This document shows positions 35,291-45,564 of a stretch of DNA of 64,000 bases, one piece after another. The stretch spans positions 310,001 through 374,000 of the forward strand of contig NZ_CP149940.1 of assembly GCF_037948395.1 (NCBI RefSeq). Direction: 5' to 3'. The notes under the pieces are model-generated. The model had not been told where the DNA came from. It saw nothing but the letters and a program-made list of their open reading frames with translations, and made no database searches. Numbering within the stretch: position 1 is the stretch's first letter; each line of letters begins with the position of its first letter. The position numbers and the translations under genes are program-made. The DNA is from Serratia nevei (lineage in GTDB: Bacteria > Pseudomonadota > Gammaproteobacteria > Enterobacterales > Enterobacteriaceae).

Positions 35291-37079
35291 TTGCCTGCTC
35301 CTTATTCTTTTTCTCCTGCGCTTCGGCTTCTGCGCCGTAGACGCGTTTGGCCGGCGGCAGCTTGGTGATTTTCACGTCGCTGTATTCGAGGCGTGGTGCA
35401 CCCTGCGGGTTATGGAACGCCAGCGTATGCTTGAGGAAGTTGACGTCGTCACGCTCGGTGCAGCCTTCGTCCAGGCGTTGGTGAGCGCCGCGCGACTCTT
35501 TGCGGTTAAACGCGGAGTGCGCCATGCATTCGGCGACGTCCAGGCCGTAGCCCAGCTCGATGGTGTACAGCAGATCGGTATTGAACACGCTGGAGTTGTC
35601 GGTGATGTTGACGCGCTTGAAGCGCTCTTTCAGCTCCGCCAGCTTATCGATGGTTTTTTGCATCAGCTCCGGCGTGCGGTAGATGCCGCAGCCTTCTTCC
35701 ATCGACAGCCCCATTTCGTCGCGGATCTTCGCCCAGTTTTCGTTGCCTTCCTGCTTCATCAGGTTGCTCAGGCGGGTTTCGACGTCGCGGGTTTGCGCAT
35801 CCAGCGCGCTGCCGTTGGCCGGCGCGGTTTCCAGCGCGCGGCGGGCCGCTTGCTCACCGGCGACGCGGCCGAACACCACCAGTTCTGCCAGCGAGTTGGA
35901 GCCGAGACGGTTGGCGCCGTGCAGGCCGACGGAGGAGCATTCGCCGACTGCGAACAGCCCCTTGATGCGGGTTTCGCAGTTCTGGTCGGTTTCAATGCCG
36001 CCCATGGTGTAGTGCGCGGTAGGGCGCACCGGGATCGGATCTTTCACCGGGTCGACGCCGACGTAGGCCTTGGCCAGTTCGCAGATGAACGGCAGCCGCT
36101 CCAGCAGCTTTTTCTCGCCCAGGTGGCGCAGATCGAGGTAGACCACGTCGCCGCGCGGGGTGGCGATGGTGCGGCCGGCGCGCCATTCGTGCCAGAAGGC
36201 TTGGGACACTTTGTCGCGCGGGCCCAGCTCCATGTATTTGTTCTTCGGCTCGCCCAGCGGGGTTTCCGGGCCCATGCCGTAATCTTGCAGGTAACGGTAG
36301 CCGTCCTTGTTCACCAGGATGCCGCCTTCGCCGCGGCAGCCCTCGGTCATCAGGATGCCGGAACCGGGCAGGCCGGTCGGGTGATACTGCACGAACTCCA
36401 TGTCGCGCAGCGGCACGCCGTGGTGGAACGCCATGCCCATACCGTCGCCGGTAACGATGCCGCCGTTGGTGTTGTAGCGGTAGACGCGCCCGGCGCCGCC
36501 TGTGGCCATCACCACCGCGTTGGCGCGGATCTGCACGCGGGTGCCTTCCATCATGTTGAGCGCCACCAGGCCACGCGCCTGGCCGTCATCCACCAGGATA
36601 TCCAGCACGAAGTGCTCGTCGAAGCGTTGGATCTGCGGGTATTTCAGCGAGGTCTGGAACAGGGTGTGCAGCATGTGGAAGCCGGTCTTGTCGGCGGCGA
36701 ACCAGGTGCGTTCGATCTTCATGCCGCCGAAGCGCCGCACGTTGACCGAACCGTCCGGTTTGCGGCTCCACGGGCAGCCCCACTGCTCGAGCTGGGTCAT
36801 CTCGCGCGGGCACTGATGCACGAAGTGATCGACCACGTCCTGTTCGCACAGCCAGTCGCCGCCGGCGACGGTGTCGTGGAAGTGGTAGTCGAAGGTATCG
36901 TGATCCTGGGTGACGGCGGCGGAGCCCCCCTCGGCGGCGACCGTGTGGCTGCGCATCGGGTAGACCTTAGAGATCAGCGCGATTTTCAGTTGGGGATTGG
37001 CTTCCGCTGCGGCTATTGCTGCACGTAAACCAGCGCCCCCGGCCCCAATAATGGCAAGATCGGCGTTAAAGGTTTGCAC
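35283..37079 (-). CDS. frdA: Fumarate reductase flavoprotein subunit
   Basis: A 598-residue flavoprotein. The N-terminal dinucleotide-binding motif is [18 protein letters not shown], the covalent FAD-histidine is in [11 protein letters not shown], and the substrate/capping region includes [18 protein letters not shown] (in parts). It reduces fumarate to succinate as terminal acceptor in anaerobic respiration. It is the first gene of frdABCD. The 385-nt region upstream, shared with epmA, must contain its anaerobic promoter, but I could not assign a clear FNR site. Confidence 0.98.
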   Translation of the reverse strand: MQTFNADLAIIGAGGAGLRAAIAAAEANPQLKIALISKVYPMRSHTVAAEGGSAAVTQDHDTFDYHFHDTVAGGDWLCEQDVVDHFVHQCPREMTQLEQWGCPWSRKPDGSVNVRRFGGMKIERTWFAADKTGFHMLHTLFQTSLKYPQIQRFDEHFVLDILVDDGQARGLVALNMMEGTRVQIRANAVVMATGGAGRVYRYNTNGGIVTGDGMGMAFHHGVPLRDMEFVQYHPTGLPGSGILMTEGCRGEGGILVNKDGYRYLQDYGMGPETPLGEPKNKYMELGPRDKVSQAFWHEWRAGRTIATPRGDVVYLDLRHLGEKKLLERLPFICELAKAYVGVDPVKDPIPVRPTAHYTMGGIETDQNCETRIKGLFAVGECSSVGLHGANRLGSNSLAELVVFGRVAGEQAARRALETAPANGSALDAQTRDVETRLSNLMKQEGNENWAKIRDEMGLSMEEGCGIYRTPELMQKTIDKLAELKERFKRVNITDNSSVFNTDLLYTIELGYGLDVAECMAHSAFNRKESRGAHQRLDEGCTERDDVNFLKHTLAFHNPQGAPRLEYSDVKITKLPPAKRVYGAEAEAQEKKNKEQANG

Positions 37080-37464
37080 TGCATTCCTCCAATGTTCTTA
37101 TTAAGAACGGCAAGTTAAATATCTATGCTTAAAATTTAGCGAACTCTTCGGGTGCTAACTAATTGAACCGATTAATGTTGCTTAAAGGTTAAGGATAGAT
37201 ATCTCCCACCAATAATGGGGAATTAACTATACCTAAAGTTAAGTAGTCGAAATTTGATGTGATCGATTGTTTTGTCGATTAACGCTCGACCAACAGGCTT
37301 GCCTGCCTTTTCGCGTGTTCGGCGTGCTTTACCCTTTTTAACGCGCTTTTGCCGCCTATTTATCGGAAATTGGCGTTATGGCCGGTTGTGTATCGTGAAG
37401 AATTTGTTTGGCTGCAAGGATGCGAGTAGACTGCATCCCCTGTTTGATTTCGGAGTTAATTACC
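37080..37464. promoter_or_regulatory. Divergent frdA/epmA intergenic region
   Basis: 385 nt without a supported gene; a 73-codon plus-strand ORF across its right part lacks family features. The part near frdA is AT-rich. Candidate FNR-like sequence TTGAT-GTGA-TCGAT (37254-37267) matches only one half of the FNR palindrome, so it is not called. Confidence 0.5.
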
Positions 37465-38442
37465 ATGAGCGAAACGGCAAGCTGGCAGCCTAGTGCACCC
37501 ATCGCCAATTTGTTGAAACGCGCAGCGATTCTGGCTGAGATCCGGCGTTTCTTCGCCGATCGTGGCGTGCTGGAAGTTGAGACGCCCACCATGAGCCAGG
37601 CGACGGTCACCGACGTTCACCTGTTCCCGTTCGAGACGCGTTTCGTCGGGCCGGGGGCGGCAGAGGGCCTGACGCTATACATGATGACCAGCCCGGAATA
37701 TCACATGAAGCGCCTGCTGGCGGCGGGCAGCGGCCCGATCTACCAAATGGGGCGCAGCTTCCGCAATGAAGAAGCCGGGCGGCATCACAACCCGGAATTC
37801 ACCATGCTGGAGTGGTACCGTCCGCACTACGACATGTACCGCCTGATGAACGAAGTGGACGATCTGCTGCAACAGGTGCTGGACTGCGAGAGCGCGGAGA
37901 CCCTGTCTTATCAGCAGGCCTTCCTGCGCCATCTGGACATCGATCCGCTGTCGGCGGAGAAGGCGCAGCTGCGCGAAGCGGCGGCCAAACTCGACTTGAG
38001 CAACATCGCCGATACCGAAGAAGATCGCGATACGCTGCTGCAGCTGCTGTTCACCGTGGGCGTGGAGCCGCATATCGGCCGTGAAAAGCCGGCGTTCGTT
38101 TACCACTTCCCGGCCAGCCAGGCGGCGTTGGCGGAGATCAGCACCGAGGACCATCGCGTGGCGGAGCGTTTTGAGGTGTACTTCAAGGGCATCGAGCTGG
38201 CGAACGGTTTCCGCGAGCTGACCGACGGCCGTGAACAGCAGCAGCGCTTCGAGCAGGACAACCGTAAGCGCGCGGAGCGCGGCCTGCCGCAGCAGCCGAT
38301 CGACTATAACCTGCTGGCGGCGTTGCAGCACGGCATGCCGGAGTGTTCCGGCGTGGCGCTGGGCGTGGATCGCCTGGTGATGCTGGCGCTGGGCGCCGAG
38401 AGCCTGAGCGACGTATTGGCCTTCCCGGTCGGGATCGCCTGA
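37465..38442 (+). CDS. epmA: EF-P lysine ligase EpmA (GenX/PoxA)
   Basis: A 325-residue class-II lysyl-tRNA synthetase paralog without the anticodon-binding domain. Motif 2 is [26 protein letters not shown] (in parts) and motif 3 [15 protein letters not shown]. It attaches (R)-beta-lysine to EF-P Lys34. The ATG at 37465 has GGAG 9 nt upstream; an in-frame extension to 37408 lacks one. Its substrate protein and the partner EpmB are encoded about 6 kb away in the same window. Confidence 0.97.
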   Translation: MSETASWQPSAPIANLLKRAAILAEIRRFFADRGVLEVETPTMSQATVTDVHLFPFETRFVGPGAAEGLTLYMMTSPEYHMKRLLAAGSGPIYQMGRSFRNEEAGRHHNPEFTMLEWYRPHYDMYRLMNEVDDLLQQVLDCESAETLSYQQAFLRHLDIDPLSAEKAQLREAAAKLDLSNIADTEEDRDTLLQLLFTVGVEPHIGREKPAFVYHFPASQAALAEISTEDHRVAERFEVYFKGIELANGFRELTDGREQQQRFEQDNRKRAERGLPQQPIDYNLLAALQHGMPECSGVALGVDRLVMLALGAESLSDVLAFPVGIA

Positions 38443-38465
38443 CGTTTCAGGCGGTAAGAAAAGCA

Positions 38466-38497
38466 AAAAGGGCCGGCATTTGCCGGCCCTTTTTTTA
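38466..38497. terminator. Bidirectional terminator of epmA and mscM
   Basis: AAAAGGGCCGGCA-TT-TGCCGGCCCTTTTTTT: a stem of about 12 bp with A-run and T-run on opposite sides, between two convergent genes. Confidence 0.95.
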
Positions 38498-38510
38498 TCG
38501 CGAGAACCGC

Positions 38511-41500
38511 TTACAGGCCCCCGGCGTCGCGCTTGGTGTTCGGCGCCGGCGTAGACGGCGGCGTACGGCCGTTGTTGGTCAGCCGCGACAGCGTCTCGGT
38601 GCGCACCTGGAACGGCGGGTACGGCAGCGTGATGCCGTGCTCGCGGTAGCCCGCCAGGATCAGCTGGTGGATCTCGTGGCGCAGCGGCATGCGGTGGCCC
38701 ATCTCGGCGGCGTAAATACGCATCTCGAAGATCTGGATACCTTGCTGCAGATCGACCAGGTAAACCTCCGGCGCCGGGTTATCCAGCACCAGCGAGCAGC
38801 GTTCGGCGGCGTTCATCAGGATCTTGGTCACCTCTTCGCTGTTGGCTTCGCCCGGTGCCGGCACGGTCAGCACCACACGGGTCAGGTTATCCGACAGCGA
38901 CCAGTTGACGAACTGTTCGGTGATGAAGGCTTTGTTCGGCACGATGATCTCTTTGCGGTCCCAATCCGAAATGGTGGTGGCGCGGGTGTTGATCTTGGTG
39001 ACGGTGCCGGTCAGGTTGCGGATCGTCACGGTGTCGCCGATGCGGATCGGTTTCTCGAACAGGATGATCAGGCCGGAGATGAAGTTGGAGAAGATCTCCT
39101 GCATGCCGAAGCCCAACCCCAGGCTGAGTGCGGTAACCACCCACTGCAGTTTCGACCACTCGATGCCGATCCAGGCGAAGCTGAGCACCGCGCCGAACAC
39201 CAGCAGCAGGTACTTGGTGATGGTGGTGATGGCGTAGCCGGTGCCCGGCGTCAGATCCAGGTGCTGCAGCACCGCCAGCTCCAGCAGTGCCGGCAGGTTG
39301 CGCACCAGCTGCATGGTGATGATCAACACCAGAATGGCAATCAGGACCGCGCCGAGGGTGATCGGATGGGCGGTCTCCACGCCGTTCACCGTCGAGGTCA
39401 CATCCCACAGCGAGATGTTTTCCAGGAAGGCGAACGCGGAGTGGATCTCCGACCACAGCACGATCACCGACACCAGCGCGATCAGCGTCAGGATCGAACG
39501 CACCAGCCGCAGCGACTGAGCGCTGATGGTGTCCAGATCGAAGTCCGAATCGTCCGGATCGATGGATCCTTCGGTGCTGTTCGGGGTGTGCGAAGTTTCG
39601 TCTTCGCCGCGGGCGCGCTGGGCCAGGATGTCGGCACGGCGCTGTTTGGCGCGATCGAAGGCGATGCGCCGCCGCTGGATCAGCATCCAGCGGCGGATGA
39701 TGTGGTAGACAACCAGCAGCAGGAACCAGATCGCCACCGAGGTTTCCAGGCGCGCCAACAGCGCCTGCGCGGTGGTGAGGTAACCGACGGTCGAGGCCAG
39801 CGCCGCCAGCAGCGGCGCCGACAGCAGCAGCCCCCAGAAGGCACTGTTGAGCATGTTGTCGCCGGAGCCGTTTTTATCCAGATAGAGAGGGATGCCGGCG
39901 CGCTTCAGGCTGTGGGTGACCAGCGCCAGCGCCAGACACAGCAGGATGAAGCACAGCCGCCCCAGGGTGTTGGCGAACTCGCGCTCTTTCAGGCTATCGA
40001 AGGTGATCAACGCCATGATCAGCGGCACGATCAGCCAGATCGACATCTTATAGTAACGCATGGCGCGCGAAACCTGCTTCGCCGGCCAGCGGAAGTGCAC
40101 GATGAACAGCCCCTGCGGATGGGCGAAAGCGGCGCAGATCATGCAGATCCACAGGATCGGCAGCGTGGCGGTCACCCCCTTGCCGATCGCTTCCGCCACC
40201 GGGTAGTTCCAGGCGCTCTGCAGGCCGTAGCCGAGCGCGGCCCACAGCACCGGCAGCGGCATCGCCACCAGAATCGACCAGAACACGGTGCGCACCGTCA
40301 GGAAGAATTCGTCCTGCGTCACCTTGCCGACGCGGCTGCTGGCGCGCTCGAGGAAGGCGTGATAGTGCTTGCGCGAACTGATGCTGAAAATCACCAGCAG
40401 CAGGGCGCCGAAGATCGGGATCAGCGTTTCGCGGCTGGTCACCATCATCATGAAAGCGCCGCCGAGCTGCGACAGCGTGTCCAGCGACAGGACGCGCGTC
40501 AGATCGTGCGCCACGTTGAGCGGATAAGAGAAGTTGATCGGATTGACGTCCGGCACCCAGAACAGATAGCGGTGGGTGGCGTCGCGAATTTCGTTCAACG
40601 CTTCGATCAGCTGGGTGTTGGCCACCTTCAGCTTGGTCAGCTCGAGGATTTGGGTGTCGCAACCGGACAGCAGCGAGTTCAGCAGCTCGCGCTGGGTGCG
40701 CAGCTGGGCATCGACGATGCGCTGCTCCTGGTTGGTCAGCGCGCTGCCGTCGTCGCGTTTGAATTCGCGTTGCGACAGTTTTTCCAGCTGGTTTTCAAAC
40801 TGCAGGCGCTGCACGCGCAGCTGGGCCATGTCGCCGTCCAGCTGTTGCGGCTTGGGCATCTCCGGCAGCGTCGCCACCTGGGCGCGCAGGGTTTCCCCCA
40901 GCGCCGACGACGAGCCGAGCCACTGGGCCTGTTCGATGATAGTACTCAGCGCCTGGCGCACCTGCAGCGTCTGCGCCGCCGCCTGCCGCTGCTGCGACGA
41001 AATCAGATCCATGCGCTGCGCCTGGCTGTTCAGCGCGGCGGACAGTTCGCGGTTGATCTGCAGCTGTTGGCTGATGCTTTTTGGCAAGTCGCCGTTCTGC
41101 TCGGCCAGCTGCTCGGTTTTTTCCAGCGCCAGTTCCGCTTCGCGTTGGCGCTGGGCGTTGAGGTTGTTGCGCAGCGCCTGCAGCTGAACGTCTATTTTCT
41201 CGTGGCGCTTTTTATAGACCTCGGCGCGCATGCGCGCCAGCTCCTGACGGTTGTTGGCCGACAGCTGCGCCAGCTCCAGCTCGTCCACTTTGGCTTTGCG
41301 CGCCGCGGCTTCGGTCTGCAGCAGGGCCAGGGCGGCCTGCGCGTACGGGGTGGTCGGGTTGGCGGGCTGCGCCTGCAGACGGCGCTGCACTTCGGTCAGC
41401 GCGCGGCGGGCGTCGGTCTGCTGCTGCGGCAGCTGGCCGAGGGAATCGCTGATTTCCCGCGTGCGATCCTGCTCTTGTTGCAGCAGGCGCGCCTGTTCCA

Positions 41501-41858
41501 GCAGCAGGCTGCTGGTTTGCAGGATCTGCTGTTCCAGCTCGGCGGCCGGCAGATCGTCGCCGTTCGGCAGGATCTTGTTGCTTTCCAGCACCAGCTGACG
41601 GCGCAGTTCCTGCGTCATCTTCGGGAAATCGTCGATCACCTTCTGATACTGTTCAGAGCGAGTCTGCGACTCTTTACGCTCCGTCAGCCAGTTGAGGGCG
41701 CTTTGCAGCGCCTCGGTGGTCTCCGCCTGATTTGGCGCGTTTTTGCTGCTTTCCGCCTGCTTCAGCTCCTGTTTGAGCTGGTTCTCGGTCGGCACGGGGG
41801 CGGCCAGCGCCGGTTGCCACAGCAGGCAACCGAGCAAAAGCGTGATGATCAGGCGCAC
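38511..41858 (-). CDS. mscM: Miniconductance mechanosensitive channel MscM (YjeP)
   Basis: A protein of about 1115 residues of the MscS superfamily (MscK/YjeP type). A signal peptide (IITLLLGCLLWQPALA) is followed by about 450 residues of periplasmic coiled coil rich in Gln/Glu/Leu. About eleven membrane helices and the C-terminal MscS core follow (ALSLGLGFGMQEIFSNFISGLIILFEKPIRIGD in parts). It opens under membrane tension on hypo-osmotic shock. The GTG at 41858 is preferred, with AAAGGA 8-9 nt upstream, over an ORF start at 41927 inside psd. It is the second gene of psd-mscM. Confidence 0.93.
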   Translation of the reverse strand: MRLIITLLLGCLLWQPALAAPVPTENQLKQELKQAESSKNAPNQAETTEALQSALNWLTERKESQTRSEQYQKVIDDFPKMTQELRRQLVLESNKILPNGDDLPAAELEQQILQTSSLLLEQARLLQQEQDRTREISDSLGQLPQQQTDARRALTEVQRRLQAQPANPTTPYAQAALALLQTEAAARKAKVDELELAQLSANNRQELARMRAEVYKKRHEKIDVQLQALRNNLNAQRQREAELALEKTEQLAEQNGDLPKSISQQLQINRELSAALNSQAQRMDLISSQQRQAAAQTLQVRQALSTIIEQAQWLGSSSALGETLRAQVATLPEMPKPQQLDGDMAQLRVQRLQFENQLEKLSQREFKRDDGSALTNQEQRIVDAQLRTQRELLNSLLSGCDTQILELTKLKVANTQLIEALNEIRDATHRYLFWVPDVNPINFSYPLNVAHDLTRVLSLDTLSQLGGAFMMMVTSRETLIPIFGALLLVIFSISSRKHYHAFLERASSRVGKVTQDEFFLTVRTVFWSILVAMPLPVLWAALGYGLQSAWNYPVAEAIGKGVTATLPILWICMICAAFAHPQGLFIVHFRWPAKQVSRAMRYYKMSIWLIVPLIMALITFDSLKEREFANTLGRLCFILLCLALALVTHSLKRAGIPLYLDKNGSGDNMLNSAFWGLLLSAPLLAALASTVGYLTTAQALLARLETSVAIWFLLLVVYHIIRRWMLIQRRRIAFDRAKQRRADILAQRARGEDETSHTPNSTEGSIDPDDSDFDLDTISAQSLRLVRSILTLIALVSVIVLWSEIHSAFAFLENISLWDVTSTVNGVETAHPITLGAVLIAILVLIITMQLVRNLPALLELAVLQHLDLTPGTGYAITTITKYLLLVFGAVLSFAWIGIEWSKLQWVVTALSLGLGFGMQEIFSNFISGLIILFEKPIRIGDTVTIRNLTGTVTKINTRATTISDWDRKEIIVPNKAFITEQFVNWSLSDNLTRVVLTVPAPGEANSEEVTKILMNAAERCSLVLDNPAPEVYLVDLQQGIQIFEMRIYAAEMGHRMPLRHEIHQLILAGYREHGITLPYPPFQVRTETLSRLTNNGRTPPSTPAPNTKRDAGGL

Positions 41859-41871
41859 GGCGTCGATTCCT

Positions 41872-42765
41872 TTAGAGCGGGGTCTGTGGTGTTTCAGCGG
41901 CGGCCGGGATCTCGGCGAAGGCCTCACCCATGCGGGTGACGGTGCCGTTATGCAGCTGCGGCGCGAACTGCACGCTGCCTGCGGTAAACAGGTTGATCAC
42001 CGTGGAGCCGAGTTTGAAGCGGCCCATCTCGGCGCCTTTTTCCAGCGCGATGGCGCCTTCTTCACCGGCGGCCGGGTAGGTCCAGCGTTTGATGATGCCT
42101 TCGCGCGGCGGCGTGACGGTGCCGGCCCAGACGGTCTCGATGCTGCCGACGATGGTGGCGCCGACCAGGATTTGCACCATTGGCCCGATGTCGGTGTCGA
42201 ACACGCAGATCACGCGCTCGTTGCGCGCGAACAGGTTAGGCACGTTGGCGGCGGTGAGCGGGTTGACCGAGAACAGATCGCCCGGCACATAGATCATCTC
42301 GCGCAGCACGCCGGCGCACGGCATGTGCACGCGGTGGTAGTCGCGCGGCGCCAGATAGGTGGTGGCGAACAGGCCGTTGCGGAACGGCTCGGCCAGCAGG
42401 TAGTTGCCGGCCAGCAGCGCTTCCAGGCTGTAGTGGTGGCCTTTGGCCTGGAAGATTTGATCGTCGCGGATCGGGCCGAGCTGGCTGATGGCGCCATCGG
42501 CAGGCAGCGCCAGCCAGTTGGCGTCGGCGACGATCGGGCGCGCGCCGTCGCGCAGCGGGCGCACGAAGAAGTCGTTGAAGGTGGCGTAAGACGCCAGGTC
42601 CGGATTTTGCGCTTCCTGCATGTCTACGCGGTAGAAGCGGGCGAAGGCCTTGACCACCAGTTGGGTCAGCCAGCCGGCCCGTTTGTCGGCGCCCCAGCCT
42701 GCCAGGCGGGTCAGCGCCAGCTTCGGCAACCAATATTGCAATTTAATCTTGATGCTATCCAGCAC
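41872..42765 (-). CDS. psd: Phosphatidylserine decarboxylase
   Basis: About 297 residues, proenzyme form. Self-cleavage at the LGST motif ([11 protein letters not shown]) makes the pyruvoyl alpha chain; [20 protein letters not shown] (in parts) and [10 protein letters not shown] are conserved. It makes phosphatidylethanolamine at the inner membrane. The GTG at 42765 is chosen since GAGG lies 5 nt upstream and [16 protein letters not shown] aligns with the N-terminus of E. coli Psd; the ORF extends in frame to 42825. The acidic C-terminal tail of E. coli Psd is shorter here. Confidence 0.95.
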   Translation of the reverse strand: MLDSIKIKLQYWLPKLALTRLAGWGADKRAGWLTQLVVKAFARFYRVDMQEAQNPDLASYATFNDFFVRPLRDGARPIVADANWLALPADGAISQLGPIRDDQIFQAKGHHYSLEALLAGNYLLAEPFRNGLFATTYLAPRDYHRVHMPCAGVLREMIYVPGDLFSVNPLTAANVPNLFARNERVICVFDTDIGPMVQILVGATIVGSIETVWAGTVTPPREGIIKRWTYPAAGEEGAIALEKGAEMGRFKLGSTVINLFTAGSVQFAPQLHNGTVTRMGEAFAEIPAAAETPQTPL

Positions 42766-42841
42766 GTTAACCTCGTGAATCAGGGTAAAGGGCGCGCATT
42801 GTAACGAGGGCTCCGCCGTCGTCAATGCCCGCCCGTCAGTG

Positions 42842-43891
42842 TCAGTCTGCGGCGTCCGTGAAGTTCTTGCGAACCTTCACCTGCGCCATGCTTTCCAGAA
42901 TGCGGTGATAGTTGTCGAAACGCTCTTCCGCGATATCGCCTTTCTCCATCGCCGCGCGGATGGCGCAGCCGGGATCGGTATCGTGGCGGCAGTCGCGGAA
43001 TTTGCAACCGCCTAAATAATCACGGAATTCGACAAATCCGCGGGTGATTTGTTCCGGCTCCAGATGCCACAGGCCAAACTCGCGCACCCCCGGGGAGTCG
43101 ATCACGTCGCCGCCGTGCTGGAAATGGTACAGCCGCGCGGCGGTGGTGGTATGTTGCCCGAGGCCCGAAACGTCGGAAACCTGATTTACCAGAATTTGCT
43201 CTTCGGACGGCGGCAGCAGCGCATTCAGCAGGCTGGACTTGCCGACCCCCGACTGGCCGGCGAAGATGCTGATGCGCCCCGCCAGCGCCTGTTCGAATTC
43301 CGCCATGCCTTCCCGCGTCTGGCTGGAAACTTCCAACACCCGGTAGCCAATCTTGCGATAGATATCCATCATGCCGTCGACCAGCTTGCGCGCTTCGGCG
43401 TCCAGCAGGTCAATTTTGTTGAGCACGATCAGCGGCTCGACTTCGAGCGTTTCGCAGGCCACCAGATAACGGTCGATGATGTTCAGCGACAGCTCGGGCA
43501 GGATCGCCGACACGATGACGATCTGATTGATATTGGCGGCGATCGGCTTCACGCCGTCGTAGAAGTCCGGGCGCGTCAGCACCGAGGTGCGCTCGTGCAC
43601 CGCTTCCACGATGCCTTTTACCCCTTCATGGGTGCCCAGGCCGGGGCGCCACACCACGCGATCGCCGGTGACCAGCGAACGCAGCGTGCGGCGGATGTTG
43701 CAGCGGTGCTGAGTGCCATCCGGCGCCTCAACGTCGGCGTGCATGCCGAAACGGCTGATAACGACGCCTTCCTGCGGCTCGCCCAGCTGGGAATCATCCG
43801 GTTCCGGTTTGTTATCAGCGCGCTTCAGACGGCGCTGATGGTTCGCCTGCACGCGGCGTTGCTGGCCTTTGGACAGTTTGTTCTTACTCAC
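42842..43891 (-). CDS. rsgA: Ribosome small-subunit-dependent GTPase RsgA
   Basis: A 349-residue circularly permuted GTPase. A basic N-terminus ([23 protein letters not shown] in parts) and OB fold precede the G domain, whose motifs appear in the order G4 (LNKIDLL), G1 ([10 protein letters not shown]), G3 (DSPG). The zinc site is [16 protein letters not shown]. It helps late maturation of the 30S subunit, releasing RbfA. It is divergent from orn, as in E. coli. Confidence 0.97.
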   Translation of the reverse strand: MSKNKLSKGQQRRVQANHQRRLKRADNKPEPDDSQLGEPQEGVVISRFGMHADVEAPDGTQHRCNIRRTLRSLVTGDRVVWRPGLGTHEGVKGIVEAVHERTSVLTRPDFYDGVKPIAANINQIVIVSAILPELSLNIIDRYLVACETLEVEPLIVLNKIDLLDAEARKLVDGMMDIYRKIGYRVLEVSSQTREGMAEFEQALAGRISIFAGQSGVGKSSLLNALLPPSEEQILVNQVSDVSGLGQHTTTAARLYHFQHGGDVIDSPGVREFGLWHLEPEQITRGFVEFRDYLGGCKFRDCRHDTDPGCAIRAAMEKGDIAEERFDNYHRILESMAQVKVRKNFTDAAD

Positions 43892-44136
43892 TGCGCCTCA
43901 CTTGAATCGGTTTTATACCTTTACGTATACGCACAGCTGCGGCGGGGGACTTGCCCCGAGCGCAGCCTTGAACCCGTCAGGGTATATGTCGCCCAGGGCG
44001 ACCAAAAAGACTATGATACACGCTATTTTATATTAAATAACCGTTGTTAGCCGCCGGCTGCGGCGCGTCGCCACCGGCGGCGCCCGTCGTCTCGTCCGCA
44101 CAGCGTTTTTCTCTCGGCTTTTAGGCAGGAAACATC

Positions 44137-44682
44137 ATGACAGGAAACGAAAATAACCTGATTTGGATCGATTTGGAGATGACCGGGCTGGATCCCGAGC
44201 GTGACCGCATTATCGAGATCGCCACGCTGGTCACCGACGCCAACCTGAACATCCTGGCGGAAGGGCCGGTGATCGCCGTGCACCAATCCGACGAGCAGCT
44301 GGCCTTGATGGACGAGTGGAACGTGCGCACCCATACCGGCAGCGGGCTGGTGGAGCGGGTGAAAGCCAGCCGCCAGGACGATCGCGCCGCCGAGCTGGAA
44401 ACGATAGCCTTTCTGCAGCAGTGGGTGCCGGCCGGCAAATCGCCGATCTGCGGCAACAGCGTGGGCCAGGACCGCCGTTTCCTGTTCCGCTACATGCCGG
44501 AGCTGGAGGCCTACTTCCATTATCGCTATCTGGACGTCAGCACGTTGAAGGAACTGGCGCGCCGTTGGAAGCCGGAAATTCTCGCCGGCTTTAAGAAGCA
44601 GGGCACCCATCAGGCGCTGGACGACATCCGCGAATCGGTGGCCGAGCTGGCTTATTACCGCGAACATTTCATTCAGCTTTAA
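44137..44682 (+). CDS. orn: Oligoribonuclease
   Basis: A 181-residue DEDDh-family 3'-5' exonuclease. Exo I is [14 protein letters not shown], Exo II includes [11 protein letters not shown] and Exo [17 protein letters not shown]. It degrades dinucleotides left by other RNases and the pGpG product of cyclic-di-GMP turnover. It is divergent from rsgA across a 245-nt gap and upstream of the glyVXY tRNA operon. Confidence 0.98.
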   Translation: MTGNENNLIWIDLEMTGLDPERDRIIEIATLVTDANLNILAEGPVIAVHQSDEQLALMDEWNVRTHTGSGLVERVKASRQDDRAAELETIAFLQQWVPAGKSPICGNSVGQDRRFLFRYMPELEAYFHYRYLDVSTLKELARRWKPEILAGFKKQGTHQALDDIRESVAELAYYREHFIQL

Positions 44683-44793
44683 GGCGATGGCGGCCCCTGC
44701 GGGGAAAAAACGCCGTTTTTAGCCGCTTAATTCGCCAATCTGGCGCTTTAATCGGCAATCAAACAAAAATCGCGTTTTTTTGCTTTCAGGGGC

Positions 44794-44821
44794 TTGCGAC
44801 AAAAAGGATTTCTCGTATAAT
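44794..44821 (+). promoter_or_regulatory. Promoter of the tRNA-Gly operon
   Basis: TTGCGA (44794-44799), 16-nt spacer and perfect TATAAT (44816-44821), followed by a GC-rich discriminator GCGCACCCC. GC-rich discriminators are typical of stable-RNA promoters under stringent control. Confidence 0.9.
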
Positions 44822-44874
44822 GCGCACCCCGTACCGATGAAGAATTTCGTAACGTTCCACCATCGATACGCCGG

Positions 44875-44950
<76 letters not shown>

Positions 44951-45016
44951 AATTCAACAATGTCGCGATGCGGCATGATGAATAAATAAAGCAGTATCAA
45001 GCAGTACCTATGCGAC

Positions 45017-45092
45017 GCGGGAATAGCTCAGTTGGTAGAGCGCAACCTTGCCAAGGTTGAGGTCGCGAGTTCGAGCCTCGTTTCCCGCTCCA
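45017..45092 (+). tRNA. glyX: tRNA-Gly (GCC), copy 2, variant
   Basis: 76 nt with anticodon GCC and CCA. It differs from copies 1 and 3: the anticodon stem has the compensating pair changes AACCTT...AAGGTT, and a T-stem base is changed (GAGCCTC against GAGTCTC). Pairing is kept, so it should be functional. Confidence 0.97.
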
Positions 45093-45146
45093 AAAATTCA
45101 AAGGTCACGCCAGTGTTTGGTGACCGGATGCCAAAAGCATCTCAAT

Positions 45147-45222
<76 letters not shown>

Positions 45223-45299
45223 ATTTTCTCTTCGTTTCAAATTCAAATCCAACGCCTTATCCGGCGCGGGTTTTTGTCCCGTTTTACACGCCTGGTAAA

Positions 45300-45564
45300 A
45301 ATGTTGTAAACAGAGTTATCCACAGCCTCTGTACATAAACCCGCCTGCCTGAAAAATCAACGTCATACAAATTAAATATTTATCTATTTGATTTATAAGT
45401 TTATTTATTTATCCCAAAACGTTATGCCGATCACTTGCTCTTTTTGTTGCAGTTGAAAGACAACGTGTTTTTATTTTTATGCACAAATCCACAGAGTGAG
45501 ACATCCGGTGAAATAGCCGCGCGGCGCACGCCGTCAGGCGTCCCTTGGCAAACCTTTTTCCACA
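45300..45564. promoter_or_regulatory. datA-like DnaA-box cluster
   Basis: Three perfect matches to the DnaA box TTWTNCACA lie here on the plus strand: TTATCCACA (45316-45324), TTATGCACA (45477-45485) and TTTTCCACA (45556-45564, inside the 3' end of queG). An 8-of-9 match is on the minus strand at 45330-45338 (TTATGTACA) and a 7-of-9 match at 45485-45493. Between them is a very AT-rich stretch (45360-45420), with AATCAA at 45355-45360 as a possible IHF half-site. The locus between glyVXY and queG is where E. coli datA lies, which titrates DnaA and promotes DnaA-ATP hydrolysis. Confidence 0.72.

Noticed and set aside
35256..37028. A 590-codon ORF antisense to frdA
   Set aside because: Shadow of frdA in the complementary phase; composition is typical of such shadows.
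37254..37267. FNR site upstream of frdA
   Set aside because: Only one half-site (TTGAT) fits; the other half does not match ATCAA. FNR control is likely from knowledge of frd but is not shown by this sequence.
38343..41939. A 1198-codon plus-strand ORF antisense to mscM
   Set aside because: mscM itself has clear family motifs and a ribosome site. The antisense frame is His/Gln/Arg-rich, typical of the complement of GC-rich, Gln/Leu-rich coding DNA, with no recognisable domain.
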